A stretch of 64,000 nt of DNA from JAOADN01 sp049323795. GTDB lineage: Bacteria; Pseudomonadota; Alphaproteobacteria; Rhodobacterales; Rhodobacteraceae. The notes under the pieces were generated by a model. It had not been told where the DNA came from. It searched no databases and saw nothing but the letters and a program-made list of their open reading frames with translations. The stretch is taken from NCBI GenBank assembly GCA_049323795.1, contig JBMOOH010000035.1:1-64000 (forward strand). The letters run 5' to 3'. Shown piece after piece: positions 58,280 to 64,000 of the stretch. Position numbers and translations under genes: made by a program. Positions within the stretch are counted from its first letter, which is position 1; each line of letters starts with the position of its first letter.

Positions 58280-59239
58280 TTACTTCACGTAGGCGAGCAT
58301 CGGTTCGGTGCCGGCTTCGAGCACGTCCCTGGTTAGGACGAGCGTTGGCACATAGACGTATTTGTCCACGGCCTCGCCCGCCTTGACCTTCTTGGCCATC
58401 TCGACCGCCTGCTTGCCGACGAGGTAGGGAAGCTGCGCGACCGAGGCCGACAGACGCCCTTCCTTGATCGACTTCACGGCGTCGGAGTTGCCGTCGACGC
58501 CGATCACCGTCACCTGGCCCTGCTTGCCGGCGGCGAACACGGTTTCCACCGCGCCGAGCGCCATGCCGTCGTTCGCGGCGAAGATGGCGACCAGATCGGG
58601 ATGGGCGGTCAGGGTGTCGTTGGTGATGTTGGCGGCCTTGCCGCGATCCCAGTCGCCCGGCAGCGAGGCGACGACTTCCAGCCCCGGCGCCAGTTCCTTC
58701 AGCTTGTTCCTGAAGCCGTCGGCGCGCCTGGCCCCGGTGATGTTGCCCGAGAGCCCTTCGATCACGAGAACCGGGCCCTTGGCATCGGCACCGAGCTTCG
58801 AGACGAGCCATTCGGCCCCCTGCTCGCCCGCCTTGACGTTGTCCGAGCCGATCGAGAAGGCGATCTTCACGCCCGCATCGGCCGCGATCTTCTGGTCGAG
58901 GTTGCCGTCGAGGTCCACGACGGGAATGTTCTTCTCGTTCGCGGTCTTGAGGCACGGGAGCAGGATCGTCGAGTTGATGGCGGCCGTGATGAAGGCGTCC
59001 ATGGGCGATTCAAGCATCGCGTTGCAGGCGTTGAGCTGCGGTTCCGCCGCCTGGTCGCTTTCGACCGCCTGCACCACCACATCGACGCCCGCCGCCGCCG
59101 CACCGTCGCGGATGCCAAGCTCCATCGCACCCCAGAACGGGTTCGACAGGGTCTTCATCAGCACGCCGTAGGTCTCGGCCTGGGCCGGCAGCGCGAGAAG
59201 CCCGGCCGCGGCGGCCCCGAGCAACAGTTTCTTCAGCAT
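58280..59239 (-). CDS. Sugar ABC transporter periplasmic binding protein (CUT2, AlsB-like)
   Basis: A 319-residue type I binding protein with a Sec signal (LKKLLLGAAAAGLLALPAQA, cleavage near 21). The opening YGVLMKTLSNPFWGAMELGI, VLVIEGLSGNITGARRADGF and PGDWDRGKAANI closely follow E. coli AlsB (D-allose). This and the downstream 3-epimerase support D-allose/D-psicose or another rare hexose as ligand. It lies 23 bases after the lacI stop. Confidence 0.9.
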   Translation of the reverse strand: MLKKLLLGAAAAGLLALPAQAETYGVLMKTLSNPFWGAMELGIRDGAAAAGVDVVVQAVESDQAAEPQLNACNAMLESPMDAFITAAINSTILLPCLKTANEKNIPVVDLDGNLDQKIAADAGVKIAFSIGSDNVKAGEQGAEWLVSKLGADAKGPVLVIEGLSGNITGARRADGFRNKLKELAPGLEVVASLPGDWDRGKAANITNDTLTAHPDLVAIFAANDGMALGAVETVFAAGKQGQVTVIGVDGNSDAVKSIKEGRLSASVAQLPYLVGKQAVEMAKKVKAGEAVDKYVYVPTLVLTRDVLEAGTEPMLAYVK

Positions 59240-59262
59240 GATTGTCGTTCCTCCCTTCAGGT

Positions 59263-60417
59263 TCAGCTTCCGGTCCGGGCGCGGGGCTGGTCCCCCGCCT
59301 GCCCAAGGGCCGAGGGGGGAAGCGCACCCCCGGGCCCGGTCCTGGCACGCGACGCAGGCGGCACGAGCGTTTCCCTCTCCTCGATGCGGCAGGGGATGCG
59401 GACCGGGGCCTCCGGTCCTGCCCTCCCCTCGATCCGCGCGATCAGCCTGCCCCAGGCCGCACGGGCGATCTCTTCGACCGGCTGCACCACGGCGGCGACG
59501 GCCGGGTGCATGTGCGCCATCCAGGCGCTGTCGTCGAAGCTCACGAGCGCGAGGTCCTTCCCTGGTGTCAGCCCCTGCCGCCGGACCGCGCCGAAGGCGG
59601 CGAGCGTGGCGAGGTTGTTGAGCGCGAAGATCGCACCGGGCACCGGGGCCCTGGCGAAATGCTCGGCGAAGGCGAGGTCGGCGGTGGCGAGGCTCGGCCC
59701 GCATTCGAGAAGCCGGATCTCGACGCCCACGCCGCGCGCCCGCGCCGCATCGGCGGCGGTCCGCACGCCGTGCAGGCGCTCGGCCACGTTGAGGAGCGCG
59801 GGGTCGGAATGGGCGATCAGGATCGCCCGGTGCCCGAGCGCGACGAGCCGTCCCGTCACCTCCTGCGCGGCGGCGATGTTGTCGGCCGCGACCTCGTCGG
59901 CGCCGGGCCTGGCGGAGATCCGGTCGACGACCACGATGGGCACGCCTCCCGCCTCCGGGTCCGGTCCCTTCGAGCGGACCGTCGGCGCGACCAGGAGGCC
60001 CGCGACGCGCCAGCCCAGAAACTCGGACACCTCGCGCGCCTCGATGTCCGGGTCTTCCCGGCTGGAGGCGGCGGTCAGGCGGTAGCCGGTTTCCTCGGCG
60101 CAGCGCTCGAGCGCTGCGAGGAGCGCACCGAAGAAGGGGTTCTCGAAATCGGGCAGGACGATGCCCACGAATCGGCTGTTCGTCCGCCGCAGGTTCGCCG
60201 CGATGGCATTGGCGCGGTAGCCGAGACGTTCGACCGCACTCATCACCGCCCGCCCGATCGGGTCGTCCTGCGGGCGGCGGCGGTTGATGACGTTCGACGC
60301 GCAGGCGGCCGACACGCCCGCCGCCCGCGCCACGTCGCGGAGCGATGCGCGCCCGGTGTCGCAAGGCGACGGACGGGCCACGGTTTCGCGATCCTGCGGC
60401 TTCGCGCGGCTGGACAT
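59263..60417 (-). CDS. LacI-family transcriptional repressor
   Basis: A 384-residue LacI regulator. The HTH and hinge are SLRDVARAAGVSAACASNVI and RLGYRANAIAANLRR, followed by a ribose-binding-like effector domain (FVGIVLPDFENPFFGALLAA; VVVDRISARPGADEVAADN; LALVSFDDSAWM). An unconserved alanine/proline-rich tail follows. The start at 60417 has AAGGGGGGAA upstream. It heads the CUT2 operon, with two LacI-type operators just before it. Confidence 0.9.
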   Translation of the reverse strand: MSSRAKPQDRETVARPSPCDTGRASLRDVARAAGVSAACASNVINRRRPQDDPIGRAVMSAVERLGYRANAIAANLRRTNSRFVGIVLPDFENPFFGALLAALERCAEETGYRLTAASSREDPDIEAREVSEFLGWRVAGLLVAPTVRSKGPDPEAGGVPIVVVDRISARPGADEVAADNIAAAQEVTGRLVALGHRAILIAHSDPALLNVAERLHGVRTAADAARARGVGVEIRLLECGPSLATADLAFAEHFARAPVPGAIFALNNLATLAAFGAVRRQGLTPGKDLALVSFDDSAWMAHMHPAVAAVVQPVEEIARAAWGRLIARIEGRAGPEAPVRIPCRIEERETLVPPASRARTGPGGALPPSALGQAGDQPRARTGS

Positions 60418-60445
60418 GATTCCCCCCTTGCGGGATGCTACGGAA

Positions 60446-60471
60446 AAACGTTTCACTCTGTAAAACGTTTT
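60446..60471. promoter_or_regulatory. Two tandem LacI-type operators
   Basis: AAACGTTT (60446-60453) and AAAACGTTTT (60462-60471), centres 17 bases apart, in the 84-base divergent region between lacI and the hydroxyacid dehydrogenase gene. Central CG and A/T arms are the classic LacI/GalR operator form. The A/T-rich patch is conspicuous in this DNA. Confidence 0.75.
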
Positions 60472-60501
60472 TTATCCCGTGCCCGAGGGAGGGCGGCGCC
60501 C

Positions 60502-61515
60502 ATGAAGATCCTGTTCGATCCCGATCCCCGCACGCGCAAGGACATCTTCTCCGACGCCGACTGGGCCGCCTTCACCGCCGCGCATCAGGTCGTCGTGGTG
60601 ACCGAGGCCGCCCGGGACGCCGACTATGTCCGGTACCTGCCCGACACCGAGATCCTCGTCAGCCAGCAGCCGATGCCGCGCGGACGGCTCGACGCAGCGC
60701 CGAGGCTGAAGGCGATCTTCAACGTCGAGACGAACTTCCTGCCGAACATCGACTACGAGGAATGCTTCCGCCGCGGCATCCACGTGCTGGCACCGTCCGG
60801 CGTCTTCGCGCTGCCGGTGGCCGAGATGGCGCTCGGGATGGCGCTGTCGCTGGCGCGGAACATCCACGGCCAGCACGACGCATTCCGCCGGGGCGAGGAG
60901 CTCTGGCTTTTCGACGGGAACCGGGAGTCGGAGCTCCTGACCGGGTCCACCGTCGGCTTCGTCGGCTTCGGCGACCTCGGCCGCGCGCTCTTCGCGCTCC
61001 TCGCCCCGTTCCGGGTGCGGGTTCAGGTCTACGACCCCTGGCTGCCCGAAGGGCTGCTCCGGCGCATGGGCGTCGAGCCCGCCGGGTTCGACCGCGTGAT
61101 GGCCGAGAACCGCTTCGTCTTCGTCATGGCCACGATCACCACCGAGAACCGCCACCTGATCGACGGCCCGGCGCTCGCCCGGATGCAGAAGGGCGCGAAC
61201 CTGCTCCTCATGTCGCGCGCCGCCGTCGCGGACTTCGACGCGCTGGCCAAGGCGGCGGGCGCGGGGCGCATCCGGGTCGGGACCGACGTGTTCCCGGTCG
61301 AGCCCGCGCCCAGGGACGACCCGATCCGGGGCGTGCCGAACATCCTCTTCTCGCCGCACCGGGCGGGCGCGCTGACCTTTGCCCTGCAAGAGATCGGACA
61401 GAGGGTCGCTGAGGACATTTCTCTTATGGAAAAATGCCTTGCACCCGTTTCCTCACGCCGCGCCGAACGAGAGACAGTGGCGCGGATGCGGTCGATGCCG
61501 GTGAAGCGGAACTGA
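60502..61515 (+). CDS. D-isomer-specific 2-hydroxyacid dehydrogenase
   Basis: A 337-residue dehydrogenase with the NAD motif TVGFVGFGDLGRALFALLAP, VYDPWLPEGLLRRMG, an arginine loop reading LLMSRAAVADFDALAKA (instead of the common N-x-x-RG), DVFPVEPAPRDDP and the histidine in NILFSPHRAGAL. The catalytic Arg, Glu and His are retained. It is divergent from lacI across the paired operators and so probably belongs to the same sugar pathway, perhaps acting on a sugar-derived 2-keto acid. The start follows GAGGGAGGGC. Confidence 0.88.
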   Translation: MKILFDPDPRTRKDIFSDADWAAFTAAHQVVVVTEAARDADYVRYLPDTEILVSQQPMPRGRLDAAPRLKAIFNVETNFLPNIDYEECFRRGIHVLAPSGVFALPVAEMALGMALSLARNIHGQHDAFRRGEELWLFDGNRESELLTGSTVGFVGFGDLGRALFALLAPFRVRVQVYDPWLPEGLLRRMGVEPAGFDRVMAENRFVFVMATITTENRHLIDGPALARMQKGANLLLMSRAAVADFDALAKAAGAGRIRVGTDVFPVEPAPRDDPIRGVPNILFSPHRAGALTFALQEIGQRVAEDISLMEKCLAPVSSRRAERETVARMRSMPVKRN

Positions 61516-61565
61516 GCCCCCCGCCCCGAACGGGTGCGAGAGCGGGTCGTGCGGGAGCCTCCGGC

Positions 61566-61772
61566 GGGAGTATTTCGGATCAATGCGAGGGGCAGGGCCG
61601 GCGCCCCGCTTCAGGCCGACCTGCGGAAGAAACGGGGCGCCCTTCGCACTGAGCGGTCATCGGCGCTCCCGCCTGTACCGCGCCCCGATCTTCGGCCGGG
61701 CGTGGTTAACATTTCCCGAATGCCCCTTCGCATTGAGCGAAATACTCCGGGGGCACGGGGGCAGAGCCCCCG
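61566..61772. repeat. Family-C repeat array: inverted and direct copies plus hairpin
   Basis: The 269-base gap between the dehydrogenase and glutamine-synthetase-like genes holds no gene but a nested repeat. An arm at 61566-61593 containing GGAGTATTTCGGATCAATGC is complementary, with a few mismatches, to 61722-61750 (CATTGAGCGAAATACTCC). A partial direct copy (CCTTCGCACTGAGCGG) is at 61641-61655. The array ends with the 7-bp hairpin CGGGGGC-AGA-GCCCCCG (61756-61772), which may terminate transcription. A related single copy is at 30129-30176. Confidence 0.7.
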
Positions 61773-61784
61773 CCGCGCCACCCC

Positions 61785-63197
61785 TCACACCGTGTGCAGG
61801 TAGAGATCGTAGTCCACATCCGCGATCGTGCGCGCCACGCGCGCGTATTCCGCCGCCTTGATCGCGCAGAAGGTGCGGTGCATGTCGGCCCCGAGCGCGC
61901 CCTTCAGGAACTCCGACCGCGTCGCCGCCCGGATCGCCTCGTGCCAGTCGGTCGGCATCGCCGCCGCATCCTCGGCCTCATAGGCGTTGCCCGTGGTCTC
62001 GGGGCCGGGGTCCAGCCGCTCTTCCAGGCCCTTCCGCAGCGCCGCCAGAACCGTCGCGCCCACCAGATAGGGGTTCGCATCCACCCCCGCCGGGCGATGC
62101 TCGATCCGCCGCGCCGCCACCGGCCCCGCCGGTATGCGCAGGGCGACCGAGCGGTTGTTCACCCCCCAGGACAGGTTCACCGGCGCATAGGACTGGTTGG
62201 CGAAGCGCCGCCACGAATTCGCATGCGGCGCGAAGACGAGCATCGACTCCGCCATCGTCGCCCGCATGCCCCCGAGCGCATGCAGAAGCTCCGGCTGCCA
62301 CTGCCCCTCGACCGGCTCGGCGAACACGTTCCGCCCCGCGCCGTCCATCAGCGAGACGTGGAAGTGCATGCCCGAGCCCGCATACTTCTCGATCGGCTTC
62401 GCCATGAAGCAGGCCGTCACGCCCATCGCGCGGGCCTGCGACCGCACGATCCGCTTCAGCCGCGCAAGGTCGTCCGCCGCCCGCATCACGTCGGTCCGGT
62501 AGTGCAGCGTCAGCTCGTACTGCCCCGGCGCGTATTCGGAAATCACCGTCTCGGCCCTGATGTCCGCCGCCGCCGCCGCCGCGTAGATGCGGCTGAAGAG
62601 GGGCTCCATCCCGTGCAGGTGATCGACCGAATAGACCTCGGTCCAGCCCGAAACCCGCCCGTCCAGAACCGCCGCTGCGGGCTTCACATAGCCCTGCTCG
62701 TCGCGCGCGTTCGACAGAAGGAAGAACTCGAGCTCGAAGGCCCCCGCCGGGTGCAGCCCCTTTTCGGCGAGCCGCGCGATCTGGCCCGAGAGCGCATGGC
62801 GCGGATCCGAGGTCATGGGCCGGCCGTCGAGGTGGTAGAGCGACAGGAATACCTCGGCCCGCGCCGGGCTCGTGCCCGCCAGCGGCTTCAGCGTCCCCGG
62901 CACCGGCCAGGCCCGCATGTCGCCGTCGCCCTGGTCCCAGATGAGGCCGGTCTCGTGCACGTCCTCGCCCACGATGTCGAGGCCGAGGATCGACACCGGC
63001 ATGTGCCGCCCGTTCGTGTAGATCGACACGAGTTCATGCCGCCGGACGATCTTGCCCCGCGCGATCCCGTTCGCGTCGAAAAGGACAAGGTCGATCGCCT
63101 CGACCTCGGGGTGGCGGGCGAGGAACTCCTCGGCCTCCCCGACGAGGGAGCCGGAGGGGCTGGCCGGGGAGGCAGCGGTCTTGAGGTGGTCTTTCAT
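61785..63197 (-). CDS. Glutamine synthetase family protein (gamma-glutamyl-polyamine synthetase/PuuA-like)
   Basis: A 470-residue type-I GS-fold ligase. The beta-grasp N-terminal domain (AIDLVLFDANGIARGKIV) is followed by catalytic segments GAFELEFFLL, YAPGQYELTLHYRTDVMRA, GSGMHFHVSL, and NRSVALRIP / RRIEHRPAGVDANPYL. The absence of the GlnA adenylylation-site context and the LVLFDANGIARGK start place it with PuuA-like enzymes that join glutamate to polyamines or other amines with ATP. Substrate unknown. A hairpin lies upstream toward the ProC gene. Confidence 0.9.
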   Translation of the reverse strand: MKDHLKTAASPASPSGSLVGEAEEFLARHPEVEAIDLVLFDANGIARGKIVRRHELVSIYTNGRHMPVSILGLDIVGEDVHETGLIWDQGDGDMRAWPVPGTLKPLAGTSPARAEVFLSLYHLDGRPMTSDPRHALSGQIARLAEKGLHPAGAFELEFFLLSNARDEQGYVKPAAAVLDGRVSGWTEVYSVDHLHGMEPLFSRIYAAAAAADIRAETVISEYAPGQYELTLHYRTDVMRAADDLARLKRIVRSQARAMGVTACFMAKPIEKYAGSGMHFHVSLMDGAGRNVFAEPVEGQWQPELLHALGGMRATMAESMLVFAPHANSWRRFANQSYAPVNLSWGVNNRSVALRIPAGPVAARRIEHRPAGVDANPYLVGATVLAALRKGLEERLDPGPETTGNAYEAEDAAAMPTDWHEAIRAATRSEFLKGALGADMHRTFCAIKAAEYARVARTIADVDYDLYLHTV

Positions 63198-63259
63198 GGG
63201 TCCGGGCCGGGGGTAGTGATGCTTCGGTGATCCGGGGGCTTCTAGCAGAGGGGCGATGC

Positions 63260-63285
63260 GGGCGGTAGGGTGAGCGATACCGCCC
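63260..63285. terminator. Hairpin between the ProC-like and GS-like genes
   Basis: GGGCGGTA (63260-63267) and TACCGCCC (63278-63285), a perfect 8-bp stem with a 10-base loop, flanked by CGATGC on both sides. It likely ends the ProC-family transcript and separates it from the GS-like gene. Confidence 0.5.
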
Positions 63286-63348
63286 GATGCCTCTGACGTT
63301 CCCCTGCGCCCCGGCGGGGCCCGGGCCCCGATCAGACGGTCGCCTGAT

Positions 63349-64000
63349 CTATTGCCGGCCGCAGATCCGCCTCAGCACGCCCTCCAGCGCCCCCGCCAGC
63401 GCTTCGGCGCCGCCATGGCGGACGAATTCCGCAGCCGCCTGTTCGTTCAGGCCGCCTGCGGTGGAGTGTTCGGACCGCAGCTCGGACAACGAGCGGGGGC
63501 TCTTGCGCGCGACCCTTCCCAGATTGTCGAACAGCCCGGTGAGGTAAGCCCGTGCATCGCCGGGAGGCAGCCCATGCGCCTCGGCCCAGGCAGACGCCGT
63601 CTCCAGCACCTGGAAATAGCTGCCCATGAGGGCGCTCAACGCCGCGTAGAGGTCGAAGCTCGCCTGGTCCTCGACGGGAAGCGCGGTGCCGAGCGCATCG
63701 AACAGCCGCATTGCGGGCGGGTGCGGCGGGAAGACCGGGGTGACGTCGCGCCGCGCTTCGACGAAGGGCAGGGGGATCGCCCGGCAGACCTGCCGCGCCC
63801 CGGTCCATTCGGAGATGAGGCGCGCCGGCGTTGCGGCGATCAGGCTGACGACCTGTTGCTCGTGGCGTATCCGCAAGGGGCGCAGCACCGCCTCGGCCAC
63901 CTGCGGGCGCACGGCGAGGACGACAGTCTCGGCCCCCTCGATCGCGGCCTCGTTGCTCTCGGCCACGGCGACCCCGGGGAGTGCGGCGAGGCTCCGCGCG
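63349..64000 (-). CDS. Pyrroline-5-carboxylate reductase (ProC) family protein, 5' end outside window
   Basis: About 216 residues are visible, open to the right edge (first residues ARSLAALPGVAVAESNEAAI). The dinucleotide-domain strand ETVVLAVRPQVAEAVLRPLR and the C-terminal dimerisation helices (LYAALSALMGSYFQVLETAS; STAGGLNEQAAAEFVRHGG) match ProC. The missing N-terminus would hold the NAD(P) GxGxMG motif. Classical ProC reduces pyrroline-5-carboxylate to proline; the divergent sequence and location beside a GS-like ligase suggest another cyclic imine or a degradative role. Confidence 0.82.
   Translation of the reverse strand, partial: ARSLAALPGVAVAESNEAAIEGAETVVLAVRPQVAEAVLRPLRIRHEQQVVSLIAATPARLISEWTGARQVCRAIPLPFVEARRDVTPVFPPHPPAMRLFDALGTALPVEDQASFDLYAALSALMGSYFQVLETASAWAEAHGLPPGDARAYLTGLFDNLGRVARKSPRSLSELRSEHSTAGGLNEQAAAEFVRHGGAEALAGALEGVLRRICGRQ

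Overview
The window is high-GC chromosomal DNA from an alphaproteobacterium, most likely a Rhodobacterales (Paracoccaceae/Rhodobacter-like) species. The basis is the strong G/C preference at third codon positions, the dense ATGA/TGATG-coupled operons, and a cytochrome c2, type-1 Idi and TspO that look like Rhodobacter proteins. The species is not identified. A run of ten Ns at 55618-55627 is an assembly gap, so order across that point is only as good as the scaffold.

Layout. (1) 0-0.5 kb: the end of an IS630-family element lies against the truncated remainder of a DUF2177 membrane-protein gene. (2) 0.55-9.6 kb: a minus-strand catabolic operon (MmgE/PrpD, D-2-hydroxyacid dehydrogenase, non-pyrrolysine MttB-type methyltransferase, dimethylglycine-dehydrogenase-like FAD/GcvT enzyme, class V aminotransferase) with a divergent LysR regulator; probably quaternary or tertiary amine demethylation. 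(3) 9.7-12.4 kb: L-arabonate dehydratase and L-arabinose/D-galactose 1-dehydrogenase of the oxidative sugar route. (4) 12.4-14.7 kb: cytochrome c2, idi and tspO, genes that accompany the photosynthesis cluster in Rhodobacter. (5) 14.8-33.9 kb: a large sugar locus with a CUT1 ABC transporter, two FucU/RbsD mutarotases, two PfkB kinases, a FGGY kinase, an SgcQ/SgcX-like pair, fucose-type aldo/keto reductase, fuconolactonase, a PQQ sugar dehydrogenase and a GntR repressor. A 12-bp palindrome (CTRRCATGYYAG) recurs upstream of its operons and points to one regulon. (6) 34-41 kb: hydantoinase HyuA/HyuB, a FrcK-like kinase, a decayed FGGY-kinase pseudogene and an L-fuculose-phosphate-type aldolase. 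(7) 41.3-43.3 kb: a DMSO-reductase-family molybdoenzyme.

(8) 43.6-55.6 kb: a branched-chain-type ABC transporter, a MarR regulator, a molybdenum hydroxylase of the xanthine dehydrogenase family (FAD subunit plus a fused 2Fe-2S/Mo subunit), a 6-hydroxynicotinate-reductase-like protein, a UPF0280 protein and a DUF1185 protein. This reads as uptake, hydroxylation and reduction of an N-heteroaromatic compound and is the best candidate for an undescribed pathway. (9) 55.7-61.5 kb: LacI-controlled CUT2 sugar ABC operon with a ketose 3-epimerase (allose/psicose-like), divergent from a 2-hydroxyacid dehydrogenase. (10) 61.8-64 kb: a glutamine-synthetase-like ligase and a ProC-family reductase cut by the window edge.

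Several families of GC-rich palindromic repeats are scattered between genes; one copy has become part of a coding sequence (UPF0280 gene), and a 15-bp tandem repeat sits at the start of hyuA. No tRNA, rRNA, CRISPR array or prophage was seen.
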